From NCBI RefSeq assembly GCF_041381155.1, contig NC_091135.1, positions 62,001 through 126,000 on the forward strand: a stretch of DNA of 64,000 nucleotides, in the 5' to 3' direction. Under the pieces are notes generated by a model. That model made no database searches. It worked only from the letters and a program-made list of their open reading frames with translations, and was not told the origin of the DNA. Positions 12,001-23,958 of this stretch are shown piece after piece. A program made the translations under genes and the position numbers. The stretch comes from Argopecten irradians (lineage: Eukaryota > Mollusca > Bivalvia > Pectinida > Pectinidae). Every line of letters starts with the position of its first letter. The stretch's first letter is position 1.

Positions 12001-15000
12001 GAAGTCATTTATAACGGCTCTTAAAGCAACTTGGATACGAAGAATCTATACTAAGGCTGGAAATTGGGACATCATTTTAGAAACTTTATTAGACAAACAT
12101 AAATTGGCAAAATACAGGGATTGAACTTTTAAACAAAAAGCTTTATAATTGTACTTATATTATTTTTTGGCGGAGATGTTTTTAAAACGCCTGATGTAAA
12201 ACTCTGATTTTAAGTGAAATATATAAAACAAACATTCTTGAAAACCCAATATGGTTTAATAATTACATCAAAATAGGATAGAAAAAGTAATTTTTAATAA
12301 TGCATGGTATAAAAAGGAGTTCTATATTATTTAATAACATAACAAAACCAGATAAATCATTTCTCAGTTTGAAGAATTCTGTGATATATATAGTATTACG
12401 GCAACTAACTTTTTTAAAATACCAAGCTTGAAAAATGCCATTCAACATTTTGCTTAGAAACAATAAATCAAAATACGACACCAGATTAGAATGATAATAT
12501 TACCCAATATACCTATAGAATCTCAAAGTCATTCTAAATTCTAAAAAAGGAGCTCAAATACATATACAATATTTTAATTCAAAACCAAGGACTTAAACCT
12601 ACAGCTTCAAAATAAATGGAATCAAACTTTTAATATAAATGAAGAAGATTGGAAAAAGATTTATAAACACCCTTTTAACACATGTACAAGATCAAAACTT
12701 CAATGGTTACAATATAGAATAAATCATAGAATCCTGACTACTAAGGAAACATTTTTACTAAGAATAGGTAAAGCGGATAATAACATGTGTATATTTTTGT
12801 AGAACTTTCTCCCGAAACCATAACACACATACTATGGGACTGTGATAAAACATCAAATCTGATAGAACAACTGAGAATAGCAATTATTACAAAAAATCTA
12901 GGACTTAGATTCAGTAAACAATAATTTATATTTGGCAAGAAAGTTAACAATAAACATTCACATTTTAATTTAAGACAACTTAATCTTACTTTTAACAAAA
13001 CAATATATTTATAACTGTAAATGTCTTGAAGCAGATCTTTGTCTATTGGTTTAAAACACCACATAAAATTTGAACTGAAAGCTCATAAAAATTTTAATAA
13101 CGCAATAGTAATATAAAAAATAAACAACAGGTCTTAACAGAAATACAACTTTGGCTCCTAATCTTAAATTTTAAAACTTTTAAAAAACATATACAAAAAC
13201 CAGTAAAAACTTGTAAAATAAATATTTGACCTAAGGTCTTGACAGAGGTACCTTGTATGTATGTATGTGTGTGTCCTGCATCTCTCTGTATATTTAACAA
13301 CGTTTATTACCTTAAAATATCAATGTTGAGAACTTATCCTCTATAAATTATCAGTGAGTTTGCTAGTGTAAAATGTGATGTCCATTGATTGATGCTATAT
13401 TATGAGTATACATGACTTACTTTTTGTATTAACTTAATATAACTCCAACATACATCTTTCATATATGTTTATTGTATGTACAAAGCTTTTGAAAATGAAT
13501 ACAAAATAAATTTAAAAAAAAAGAAAGAGAGTCAAAGTGTGATGTTTCGAATATGTGTCTACGACTGCATTAAAATATTCACATTTATTTGAACGATCAC
13601 TACATAAGCGATATGAGATTGACATGTGTACTCATGAGGTTTATTAGTCAGTAACGAAAGATACAGGTTCCTTAATAACACGGATCACACTGAGGAATCG
13701 AACCATGACCGCACGAGTGAGATGGAAGGTTGTAACCATAGAGGCATAAAACCATGTCATTTCGTCTAGATGATTTGTATTGAAAATACTCGGGTAGATT
13801 AATAATTAAAATTAAAATAGCATCTTCGTTCATATGCAGTTTCTTGTGAACTGGCAAACCTTAACTCTGGATCTACACCTACTAGACACTTGTATAGACT
13901 ACGGCTTGTATGGTGACAACAAAAAAAGTTAAATACGGTACAACAAAAAATAGAAATTAAATATACCAAGCTGATGCATTATCATGTCACTTGGAGACAA
14001 TACAATATGCAGTGGTGTGTGTTTATTGACATTCGTGAGGGCTGAGTGGTGGCCGAAAACACACCTTAAATATCAATGTGAAACGTGTAATAAAACGAAT
14101 GTTTCCTCTATCACAAAGACCATTAAATTACCATTACTTATTGAAAGAAATAAAAAGATTACGAAGGTAATGTTTAATGTGAAGTTAATATGTTACTTAC
14201 TTTGGGTAATAAAATGTCGAAACCATCCCTCATTACTATAAGGTCCTGTAATATAAGATGTATATTAATATTGCTCGCTTTCACTTTCATGAAAACTTTC
14301 TGAGAAAAAAATCGTTTCAAGTAAATCAATTCTGAGTATCTCGATTAGAAATATATATTCTATTAGCAAATATATTGCGACAATATCTTTGGAGAAATGG
14401 GATATTTCAATATGATATAGTCGTGTACTTTTTGCAAATCGTCTGTAAAGTAATAACGTAAACAAAGTTATTTTGAGATTTTGAAAAATACATACAGTGT
14501 TATCCCCCACATAGGCGGAAGTGGCACCCAGATGTATTATGGGTAATGCAGAAGGACAGCACGCACCGAATGTATGAACGTGCGCCATGACGTCATGTCG
14601 TACTCGCTTTTCCTCTTGTGTTGCTCTTTCGAAGTCGATATTGTTGATGTTTTGTTCCATTTGTGAAATCTGCTCCTCTGTAATATCTAGACCCAAATGC
14701 TGAAGACAGATTGTTAAAATGTTTGAAATATTGCATTGTACACACCTATGTCGCCAAAGATGGTCAAGTTTTTCTAAGATATTACAATACAGTAGGGTGG
14801 TCATATATAAAATGAAAATGCTGAAATGTCAAACACAAAACGTATAAAAATGGAAAGACTATGAACGGACATCAAGTGATTTTGAAATGTTCAGCAAATG
14901 CATTCATATGCAATGATTTTTGGTAAATGAAGGTGAAATGTTTATAAATAATACATCTCATGGATTAACATGGTTTATACGAGCAGTTTCTAATACCAGA

Positions 15001-16440
15001 AAACTATACCAAACATACAAGACAGTCGTTCGCAGTATTTAGATCTGACACATATGTGTATATTCCTACGATTTTATCCATCGCTTTTAAAATGGAATGA
15101 ATCCCGCCTTTATGCTGATGCAGGGAGTTGCAGTATTCTATCAGGGATTCAAAGTAAAGCCATTGATACTTTTTGTTATAAAAATCAATTTCGGTTATAG
15201 ATTGTATGACGACATCATGTTATAAATGGGAGCCCTTCGTTCAGGCATACTATAAAAATATTGATCTCTCAGTAATGATTTATTATAGTTCATGTTATGC
15301 CAATAAAATCAAACTCAATAACTATCTAATCAAAGAGAATTTTAGATTTATGTGCAGAGATGGAATACATTTTATCGATTTCAACTTTCATCATAAAAAT
15401 ATATGAGGCGTAGTTTAAATGTAAATTCAATCGGCTAAAAATAGGCTCTTTGGCACAGGGAGTAGTTAAGAATTTATGAAACAGTATACGTTTGTCACAT
15501 CACGTCCCAAAACAGTAGCACCAAGAGTTTTAATTTCACTTGTAGCATCAATTTCATGTCTGTGATGCATATTAAGGTTAATAACTTAAATAAGAATTTC
15601 TAAAGCATGCGTCTGAGATTTGAAAACAACATAATAAAGCAACATGTTTCAAGACAAGGTGTAGTTATAGACGTATCAAGGATGTAGAGCGAGCCCGTTT
15701 TACTGGTAGATTGGAAAAAAATGGCGATATTCGACAGGGGGATGTCTTATAAGCGATCATGGAAATGCTACATACATGTATGTATTTTTTTTCAATTTCA
15801 GTTGAATACACTTTATCTTTTATTGTCAACATAAATGTGTTTAAATCATTACCTCGGTGTCCATATTGACAGTCATACCACGGTAAGCAACACAAGAAGA
15901 TGGCAAAAGCTAACGTATTTTGTGTTTTTGAGGAATCATATGTCAGGTGCAATGTTCATATTCATAAGACGAATAAAAAAAGTTTTCAGATGTGAATGAC
16001 AACATTTTATATGCATTTAACATTAAACATTATAGCCACTTGAACGTTTCCTTTCAAGCTCAAAAAGTATCATTGCACTGTACTGTTATATTTTCAAGCA
16101 AATGAATTCATTTAAAATCCATATGTGATGTAATTTGAATTTCCAAATGTAATTTGCCATATTTTTACTCTTCTACATTTATTTCTATTAAATGTTATGT
16201 AAAACTCACCCTCTCCGCCTTGGCTAACCATGTCCAAAGTTTTCTCCACGTTGTAAACTTCTTCATTTCGCTGAAGTTGTACGCCATTTCTGGACCAGCA
16301 TACCGGGACACGAGAGGAGACCGGTATTTAAGATGTTCTGGAGGCACATTGTTCAAGTCTAGTGGAGAAACATTGACATCCACTTTACTGATATTTGAAA
16401 GTCGACTACCATAATTCTGACGATTTCTCGGAGAATCCAT
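5950..16440 (-). CDS. ADSL: Adenylosuccinate lyase, complete 13-exon gene
   Basis: Cytosolic homotetrameric enzyme of purine synthesis. It releases fumarate from SAICAR (giving AICAR) and from adenylosuccinate (giving AMP). I joined 13 exons: 16440-16210, 14699-14496, 14245-14201, 10596-10517, 10275-10104, 9712-9666, 9058-8968, 8429-8360, 7760-7613, 7421-7331, 7134-7045, 6613-6437 and 6036-5950. All introns are GT-AG and all phases agree, giving 1533 nt and 510 aa (human about 484). Conserved residues visible: RHDVMAHVH (second His at residue 119), YTH (His 185), [10 protein letters not shown], catalytic-loop Ser 315 and Lys 321, and the DDSANRR region. The start is the first in-frame ATG after an upstream TAA. 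Odd feature: the family signature GSSAMPYKRNP reads [16 protein letters not shown] lies in intron 3. Family assignment is firm; the enzyme's activity is inferred. Confidence 0.95.
6437..6613 (-). CDS. ADSL: ADSL exon 12 (residues 424-482)
   Basis: Flanked by GACAG| and |GTTGAG, phase 0. It encodes the C-terminal helical domain with [10 protein letters not shown] and [11 protein letters not shown]. Confidence 0.93.
7045..7134 (-). CDS. ADSL: ADSL exon 11 (residues 394-423)
   Basis: Flanked by AAAAAG| and |GTTAGT, phase 0 both sides. It encodes [15 protein letters not shown] and KAGGNRQ. Confidence 0.94.
7331..7421 (-). CDS. ADSL: ADSL exon 10 (residues 363-393)
   Basis: Flanked by TACAG| and |GTAAGA. 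It encodes [16 protein letters not shown] and GLVVYPK, closely matching the family. Confidence 0.94.
7613..7760 (-). CDS. ADSL: ADSL exon 9 (residues 314-363), signature loop
   Basis: Flanked by GACAG| and |GTCTGT. It contains the catalytic loop [11 protein letters not shown] followed by [20 protein letters not shown]. The catalytic Ser and Lys are kept, while four usually invariant loop residues differ. Confidence 0.94.
8205..8244. repeat. Perfect 14-bp inverted repeat (hairpin)
   Basis: ctgacataggtcag at 8205-8218 is the exact reverse complement of 8231-8244, with a 12-nt loop. It sits in an ADSL intron. Confidence 0.8.
8360..8429 (-). CDS. ADSL: ADSL exon 8 (residues 291-314)
   Basis: Flanked by TTCAG| and |GTAAGT. 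It encodes [20 protein letters not shown] and ends with the first base of the Gly codon that opens the signature loop. Confidence 0.92.
8968..9058 (-). CDS. ADSL: ADSL exon 7 (residues 260-290)
   Basis: Flanked by TTCAG| and |GTAGGT. It encodes [10 protein letters not shown] and the SVHK end, matching the conserved ITGQTY...RKVD stretch of the family. Confidence 0.93.
9666..9712 (-). CDS. ADSL: ADSL exon 6 (residues 245-260)
   Basis: A 47-nt exon between GCAG| and |GTGAGT, encoding [15 protein letters not shown]. It ends in phase 2, and the next exon supplies the third base of a Lys codon. Confidence 0.9.
9869..9894 (+). repeat. T26 homopolymer
   Basis: A run of 26 T in an ADSL intron. On the minus (transcribed) strand it is poly(A), possibly the tail of an old retroposed insert. 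Confidence 0.8.
10104..10275 (-). CDS. ADSL: ADSL exon 5 (residues 187-244)
   Basis: Flanked by TTTAG| and |GTAGGT. It encodes [10 protein letters not shown] and the strongly conserved [12 protein letters not shown] segment, which includes the substrate-binding Gln. Confidence 0.95.
10517..10596 (-). CDS. ADSL: ADSL exon 4 (residues 161-187, last codon split)
   Basis: Flanked by TAG| and |GTGAGT. It ends in CA, completed to Gln by the next exon. It encodes SYTHLQ with the second catalytic His. The usual TLGFTHFQ reads CLSYTHLQ, so the neighbourhood is somewhat divergent. Confidence 0.92.
11021..13535 (+). mobile_element. Dead 5'-truncated LINE (L1/Tx1-like) in ADSL intron 3
   Basis: A non-LTR retrotransposon remnant. 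Open translation runs from about 11020 to 11874 and shows reverse-transcriptase motifs in order: [40 protein letters not shown] (catalytic FADD), [10 protein letters not shown] and [13 protein letters not shown]. After TAA at 11872 the frame is broken repeatedly. C-terminal ORF2 pieces remain recognisable near 12610-12870 ([16 protein letters not shown] and a [11 protein letters not shown] end). It finishes in an A-rich tail at about 13505-13535. The 5' end lacks the endonuclease. It lies antisense to ADSL. The same family appears inverted at 31310-32062. Confidence 0.88.
13640..13745 (-). mobile_element. tRNA-derived SINE-like remnant
   Basis: On the minus strand there is a clean Pol III B box, GGTTCGATTCC, and an A-box-like stretch near CTATGGTTACAA about 40 bases upstream. 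Acceptor-stem pairing is not convincing, so this is more likely a SINE head than a functional tRNA. It sits in ADSL intron 3, just past the LINE tail. Confidence 0.4.
14201..14245 (-). CDS. ADSL: ADSL exon 3 (residues 146-160)
   Basis: A 45-nt exon between ACAG| and |GTAAGT, phase 0 on both sides, encoding the helix that follows GDNT. It is too short for ORF detection and was found from family order and splice signals. Confidence 0.9.
14496..14699 (-). CDS. ADSL: ADSL exon 2 (residues 78-145)
   Basis: Flanked by CAG| and |GTATGT, phase 0 at both ends. It carries the catalytic-histidine segment [12 protein letters not shown] and the [13 protein letters not shown] motif. Confidence 0.95.
16210..16440 (-). 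CDS. ADSL: ADSL exon 1 (residues 1-77)
   Basis: Starts at ATG 16440 and ends AGG|GTGAGT in phase 0. It holds the YRSPLVSRY segment that begins the conserved fold. The first 37 or so residues are a non-conserved extension. Confidence 0.92.
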
Positions 16441-16726
16441 TAATTCTGGTACTGTTGCAATATTCCGAAGGTACCTGTGGCATTAGATACACGTAATGTA
16501 TTTGCACCCGGTATAGCTATCCTTGTTAGGCCGGATATATTGCTCCGTGCTCGGTTAATAAATTATTGATCACCCTGTCACTTGTAATCAGCATAACGCC
16601 GTATATCTCTCTCCCCATGGGAAACGTTTCCGCTGACATTGTGGTGAAAAGCAAACCTCTACTCTCTACACAATGATATAATTCCAAATCGCCAAAGAGT
16701 AAACAATCTAATTTCTTGGCGTCCAT

Positions 16727-19700
16727 ACAATAATTTAAATTTCGTTATAATGATATGCTTCATTGACTATGCTTAAGCTGGAAACGTCATAGATTGGGTA
16801 AACCAATTTACTTACCACCCGTAACCAAACTCTTGTCACGTTCATTTATATACAGAGGCATTGAACCTGTCAACAATCCAATTAAGGATTAATTGTAAAT
16901 TCACTATTTACTTAAGGGTTGAGGCGGAACCTACTCCATTCTACTCAATATGTATGATGAGAAGTATTACCTATAGTGTGGAAATGTGATAAGCTTCGTT
17001 CCACAAGAACACATTGTGTTGATAGATAGTTTCATCAATACTGTAGTGATCACATGGAAACATGAGATGTCATATTGGTTTTGGTATTTTACTTTGTTCC
17101 TTAATTATGATTAAGTACATCAACGTTACTGAATACCGGATACTGAGATTGGCTAACACACATGGGTAATATTTGCAATAGTGCCGGGCCAGAGCCGGGA
17201 AATATTGAAGTGGCCGCGAAATTTTGAAACGTTGAATGTATTGTGACGTTCACCTTTTACATGGACGCCATTATAACGTGGCCCTGCGACCAAAGACGTC
17301 AAGATTGGCGGACAGGCAGCATGTTTGGCTGGGGGGTTAGAAGAAATGTTTCTTTTTCTAACAGAAGTGCAGGTCTACTCTATTTCTATATTGGATCTCC
17401 ATGAATGCTGAAGACCAGTTTTAATAGTAAACGCAAATTATCTTCGACAATTCCCATATGTTGTTACCTTTTAATGTAAACAACGAGGTGTGGATATGAA
17501 GATAGCGTTGCGTAGATGTCGCTTGACGTGTCTTCTATGATACGATGGACATGGAATACGTGGTATCTCAGTGTGAGAGTGATGTACTTAAACCCATTTA
17601 TGGCATGTTTGAGAGGGATGGAATAGTGCCCGAGCCGAAGGCGAGGGCACTATCCCATCACGAAACAATACTGTGATGCAATAGTGCCCTCTCAACCAGG
17701 TCATAATAGATAAAAACTCACTCTCTATACCAGTACATAATCTTCAATTCGATTCAAATATTTTACACCTTGGCAAATAGGCGTGATCGTTAAACATCAC
17801 AATAACAGGCATGAAATGCTTAATACAAAAAGATTTTCAATATATGTTAAATAAAAACCTTATACATACTCTGTTCGAGGATATGCATTATCATGAAATC
17901 GTAATTAACAGCTTCAAAATAAAAACAAATACGAACAGTGTTATTTCGTGTTTGGTTTGCTGGAAGTCTTTCCGTTGTTTGTTTTGTCAGGGTAGTGAAA
18001 ACAAAATAACAAAATATGCAGATGTACGATATTTTGCATTTTCTGCTGCTTCCTGTTTTGAGCGTTATATCGTGGCAATAAACTGAATGCCGACATGGTA
18101 CTATAACCCTTTCCGTTGACTTTTTCGCACTTGTTTGGCTCCATACTGTGACGAATTATTTTAGCTTGTCATAGGCATAAATCTAAATGCGTATAATTTC
18201 CTGTTGAAAATGATGTGTTTTTCTACAAATATCGATCTTAAATTTCCTAAAAAAGTTTTTGATGACTGTGGGTCGCTCATCAATGGCATACCTAAATGTG
18301 TTATGGAATATCATTCTAACTTTGATATGGAGATCACAGCGGTTTTGTGTAGATAACAACCGGTGTTTCCTGATTCAGTTATAGCAAGGTCATGCTTCAA
18401 GTATTGTGCTGTTTTAGCTCTGCGACGTCACGACCATTTTCTGGGGAGTCTGGTTAACTTACAAAAACATAAAAAATACAAACAAATACAACTCATTTAC
18501 GAATTACACAAGTCCAAAATTAAGATATATTAGATGGCATTATCAAATAAGTAATTTGACACATTCCTAATCTTTTTCAAGATAATTTCAGTAAAGGTAG
18601 ACGTAATTGAAGATGAACGGATCAGTCACAATAAGCAGACGACACTTACCGATAGCAGGATGACTATTCATTCCTCAAAACCTAATCAATATGTACGTAA
18701 ATTGCTGTTGGAACCAGGTAAATTATTGTGTTCTTGATGCCAATACATTTTTAATAACAAGCAAATTTAATTTACATCCGACAGGGCCTTGCAATTTTGT
18801 TATACTCTGAATAATCAGCATGAACATTAAAAATATGTTACACATAATTAAGCTTGTATGACAAAACGAGATCAGGTATATGGTTCGCGGTTACATGCCG
18901 GAATGTAGAAATAAGGAGAACAACAAGCGAAATGTTAATAAAGGTAAACAGAAAATTTTTTTAAGACATTGAAAAAGAATAAACAGTTATATTGATAAAA
19001 CGTTTTCGGGACAAAATTATAAGTAATATATGGGTTCTAGTATAGCCTGTTGAATTGACACTAAGGTCAAGTGTCATCGGAATTTGCATATTTCAGTGAT
19101 AAAGACAGGAAGCATGCACATCGTCTGTGGTATTGATGAACGTGTCTGTTTTGTATCAAGAATTGAATGTAATATCTTTTTATATAGTAGGCTAACCACG
19201 GAGGTGCTTGAAGCATGATCATATGAGGACAGGCGTCAAGGCGAAACTAACGGTCCGCGTGCTATGAGGAAATATGGACATCCGTCATAGAGACATCGAA
19301 CGAAGAAGCTGCAGCAAGGAAAGTAGGATAAAAGAGGAAATATTCAAGGAACTTACTATTCAAATTATAACCACTAGGGAGGAGCTAGATTCAGATTTAT
19401 AGATTTCTAGACCCAAGTTGAAGATATAGTCCTTTAGTATCGCCACAAAACATCCAAGTTGATAACACATTTTCTTGGTGTAACTAAATACATTTGCGTC
19501 TTCATAAACCGGATGTGTTTTTCTGAAATCATATACGATAGAATAGATATATATAACTAGATACCGATCGTCTTATATTCAAAATGTTAGATTAGAAAGC
19601 ATTTTGGAGCATGCGCTTGAAATTTTGTGTCGATGTATTATACGACAGTTTAGACTTTCGGTACTAAATTGTAATTATTGCGGAATTAATTAATGTTAAT

Positions 19701-21639
19701 TATTAAGTGCAATGTTAGTTTTGCATTTTTCAGGAGTTAGAAAAGGGGTACTGTTAACTTGTCGCCATGATTTTTCAAACATATTAAAGCCGCAAAAATA
19801 ACTTGGTTTTGTATATAAAGCGTTAATAGAAACTTCACGGAAGATTCCCTGTCAACTGTTCATTTACAATTTTATAAGTTATGATTAAATGATCAATCTA
19901 TATAAAGCAATGAATTTTTGTTATGTATACTTTACATCTACATACGATGTAATAGGAAGAACCACTAAATTTCATGTTTAATATATAAGAAAACGGCTTG
20001 AAATTTGTAAAAATCAGTTTAATTTAAACATTTTAGCATGTGAATGTTACGCCAATATACTCTAACAACATGTACATATAAATCACTCCGTTATATGACC
20101 TTCACACGACCTTTACAAATCGTTCACACCAAACTCCATACAAACTCTCACAAGACAATCACTCGCCCAATTAAATACATCTGTACACAATATAATGTCA
20201 GTACAATAAATGTGCGTTTCATTTTTTTTCATACTTGTAGCTTCAGTTTTAATTTTAAAAAAGTAATAGTCACGTGTCTTTTCCGTATATTGCTTATGAT
20301 ATCAGTATATTTATATAGCATAAATTTGAATGGAAATATCTTCTTATAAGAAAACATGCGCATCACTGATATTACACGGAATCACATTCAAATTGCCGAG
20401 TTCCAATTCATTGTTCGTGAACTTCAGAAAATGAACATATACTAATTGTGAATTCAATATTAATTTAACTATTTTCAGTATGACTTTAATAAGTTTACAA
20501 CCATAATTTCCAAATACCTCGAGAGGCTTACATAAACAGACCAAACAGCGTTACATTATATAAATATCCAACAAAAAATAAAATTAAGAAGTAAATAAGC
20601 ATTTATTAGAGGAAGTAAAAACTCCTACTTGTGTAACCAATTTTACAGTTCAACATTGATCATTGCCTCTTCTTGTATAATCTTTTCCCTTCACGCCTCA
20701 CTTGTATAAATTACATGTTCCCACATTTCGCACTTTCTCTAATTAGCATACACGCGTAAACGACGATGCACAGCAAAAACCAGATATCTTATATAACTCT
20801 AATGCTGACTATTAAACAAATATACAGTTATTAACATAATGTCGGGTTAAGGTGAAAGATGGTACGCAGTATAATATACAACACATATATATAAAATATT
20901 TATATATCACAAAAATATATTCAGATAACTGCGTGAAATGACAAAGGATTTATACACCGCTTTTAGAAATTTTCCGTATATTTTAACCTGACCGAAGAAT
21001 TTTGTCCTATTTTATCAACATTTTTTTTTTCAAATTTATAATCAATGTACATGTACATAGACTAAACTTCTTTAGAGTAGTTCCTAGAAGATATACCTAA
21101 AGTAGGAATGCCGTAAAGTGTATCATTGTTGCAATCAGGAATATGAATACTAGCCTTCGAAACCAGAAATATAAATTTCGACCAAAATTACCGTTAAAAT
21201 CAACTTAAGACTGAAAAGGACATTAGCACTTGTAGGTACTAGAAACAATGTACTTACGGGTGGTCGTAAGTTGAAACATCAAAGTAATATTGATCGATGT
21301 CATTTCGGCTTGTTTAGTATTCTATAGTAATAATTATTGTTCACGTGAAAGAAATACAAGACATTGTCAGTTTTTGTTACAGACACGTATCATTATCTGC
21401 AGATCATTCTTTGTACAACTGCCTCACAAAGTTCTGTTACACATGCATTTATTTTTTGTAAATATTAATTTAAAAATAAAATAATTTTCAATATTCTTTT
21501 AGTTATCACCGTGAATATTTTATTGTCTAAGATACTTTTACAATTTTTCATAATAATGCAATGGCCCTGAGTTAATGTATTGTAATGAAATTTAGAATAT
21601 TTGTTTTAAAAATCAAAAAATCTTGGTTATTCTGTTAAT
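16727..21639. other. Intergenic, no gene recognised
   Basis: AT-rich DNA upstream of ADSL. ORFs are short and none resembles a known family. It contains the hairpin cluster at 17608-17702. The missing 5' exon(s) of the receptor gene could lie here or further on, but I could not identify one. Confidence 0.5.
17608..17702. repeat. Nested inverted repeats (foldback element)
   Basis: aatagtgccc / gggcactat and ttgagaggg / ccctctcaa form overlapping inverted repeats, together with tgatg/catca pairs. The arrangement suggests a short MITE-like element or a strong cruciform. Confidence 0.55.
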
Positions 21640-22600
21640 ATTTGGTATATCCTCCACGTGCTTAAAGTACTGCCAGTGTACGGTCCTGGCATACTTACTG
21701 ATCAATGTTCTACATCTTTCTAGTACATTTTAGGTTATCTCATCCCATGCTAGCTACAATGTAGCTTCCAGTTCCACCCAATGGTTTCTGCACTTATGCT
21801 TGCGGACTTCCATACCCAGATCTCTCTACAGGTTTTCAATTGGGTTCAGGTCAGGGTTATGTGAGCATGTGGGGGCCATTCCAAAGACTGAAAATTGTTT
21901 TCATACCTTCCATTCAGTTTACTATACGGGCTCTGTGGCATGGGGCACCATCATTCCTGGAAGAAAAAAAGTTATTACCGTAGCCTAGCAGATGTGCTGA
22001 TGGTTTTTGTCTATATGTTCTCTAAAATGTCAATGTTCTTTATTCCGTTGAGATTTACCTTTCAAAGGAGTTAGATATCCAGACCCTTGGAAAGACATAG
22101 AACCCCAAACAGTCACACTCCACCCCCACCAAACTTAACTGTAGGCACTACACACTCGTTATTTAATTGTTTATTCACTCTTCTTCTCACGAACGTTCTG
22201 CCATCTGTTTGGAAAAGAGTGCATCTTCACTTATCAGTCATAGAACTGTTGACCAGTCCACCCAGATCCAATTATCGTGATTCTGTGCAAATGCCAACAT
22301 CATCTGAGAATGGGTAACTGTTCAGAGTGTTTTTTGATAGCAAACACAATCCTTCAACCATGCATTGTGTAATATTCTCCTCACTGTGGTATTGGATGCC
22401 ACAACACCAGTTTGGATCCATTCAGTTCGAAGTTCAGGAACGGTCTCCTTATGATTTCTTAAACTGGCCCGGACTAGCACACTCTGTCATCCCGATCCGT
22501 AGAAAATACGTGGCTGACCAGAACGCTTCCAATCCTCTTAGTTTACCAGTTATCTTGGAATATTTTAATAGCCCTGTACAAGTTCTTTCTGTAACAAAAG
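21640..22600 (-). mobile_element. Decayed Tc1-like DNA transposon (transposase remnant)
   Basis: Minus-strand translation in shifting frames shows the Tc1 transposase landmarks in order: STVRRILHNA-like helix-turn-helix end near 22390, DGRTFVRRRVN at about 22180-22215, VKFGGGGV near 22120, and PDLNPIENL near 21835-21870. Frameshifts and stops interrupt it (for example TAG after IENL). It is a fossil copy, not an active transposase. It abuts the Ty3/gypsy element on its left. Confidence 0.82.
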
Positions 22601-22675
22601 AGAAATGATCAAACTTTTAAAACTGCATACCAAATTATGAATTGCAAAATCCTCGAAAGTTTTTAGGAAAACAAT

Positions 22676-23753
22676 GATATAACAGAATTTCTAAATATAT
22701 TTCAATATGATACATCGTTCTTGCAAAGTTATTTAGGGATGTTATTTCTCTAGAATAGTTGTATTATACGGTATACATTGGTTATTTTACTGAAGTAAAT
22801 ATTGAGCTAGGCTAAGTAACTTGCGATTATTGTTTCGTTTATCTAATATAATTTACTTACCGGTTCTGAGGAGTGAATGATTTAAACACAGAGAGTACCA
22901 GGTAACTATCACATCCAATAATATAGCTTAATTTATCATATTTTACTTAATATTCCACATCGTACATTTCTATTCAACTCTACGAGTATCTGCTCCGCCA
23001 TATTGTTTACTTTACATTCGGATCTCTCGGATTTTATCCATATTACTGTTAAAGAGTTCCGAGTTTAATTACGTCATCCATTTCTATAATTGACCAATCA
23101 GAATTAGGGGCGGGAAAATTTTACTATAAAAGTTGCGACCCGCGGTATTTTCGAGCAGAGCGATTTACTCCTCTCAAGAGATAACTTGAACCTCTCAAGT
23201 TAGCCTTCAATACCTTGTGCGGATCATACCCCTGTGTAATACAAAAATGGGACGTGACGAACAGGTGATTATTAGAGTTCTTGTATAAAGAACAATTATA
23301 ATAATCAATGAAATTCACTTTGTAAACAAACCTTTAGATCCGATCGCCATTTTTATTCTCCAATCCCAAAGTTTCATAGTATTTTCTTACAATATAAGTA
23401 TTAGTTTTATAAAAACGGTACTCTCATATCCTCGGAGTCGGTAACTATATAGATATTATCTAATTTGGAAATTTCGCCAAATTTCGCCAATATTCGCCAA
23501 TAATCGCCAACAGTGTCCATGTTATAGAGATTAGATATTTAAGTATTTTCTACCTTGTGAAATTGTGTTAATCCTAATCCTTAATAAAATTTATTATCAG
23601 AATAGAAATTCTGACTGATCTTGGGTTATCTTTTGAGTACAATTTCCTAATTTAAAACCAAGTATACCAAAAGCCAGGACCAGACGGACCCGGGACACGT
23701 CGAGCAAAGATCTACAAACATAGAAAATGGAACGAGGAATAGCAGACGTGACA
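22676..23753 (+). repeat. 5' LTR, left-truncated
   Basis: The left 62 bp equals part of the 3' LTR. It contains CCAAT, GC and TATA elements (23094-23131), a poly(A) signal AATAAA at 23583-23588 and a terminal CA two bases before the PBS, so U3-R-U5 order is plausible. Tandem cgccaa motifs lie at 23474-23508. The right border is inferred from the PBS, since the 3' LTR is cut short. Confidence 0.72.
23094..23131 (+). promoter_or_regulatory. LTR promoter: CCAAT box, GC box, TATA box
   Basis: CCAATCA at 23094-23100, GGGGCGGG at 23107-23114 and TATAAAA at 23125-23131 are packed into 38 bp, the usual Pol II core layout. Transcription would start about 30 bases downstream. Confidence 0.7.
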
Positions 23754-23755
23754 TT

Positions 23756-23773
23756 TGGTGGCAGCGGTGGGAT
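23756..23773 (+). other. Primer-binding site for tRNA-Leu
   Basis: tggtggcagcggtgggat is complementary to the 3' end (including CCA) of animal tRNA-Leu of the AAG/UAG type, from memory of that tRNA's acceptor arm. It starts two bases after the LTR's terminal CA. Confidence 0.78.
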
Positions 23774-23958
23774 CTGCATTTAAGTGAAATATTTATATAT
23801 ATGATCCCTTATGTGTTAAACTTCAATATATTCCAAATTACTCCTAAACGGGGATACACGGAAATTGATAAGTTGAAACACAATATACTTCAACATTTTA
23901 ATATTATCTGGAATCGGTGGCGTACTTGGTTTATTGATTTCAAATTTAAACATATAAC

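Noticed and set aside
14265..14804. 179-aa minus-strand ORF taken as one protein
   Set aside because: Only 14496-14699 is coding (ADSL exon 2); the rest is intron on both sides, shown by GT/AG sites and family alignment.
16526..16726. 66-aa minus-strand ORF just upstream of ADSL
   Set aside because: Not in frame with exon 1, no similarity I recognise; could be 5' UTR or chance.
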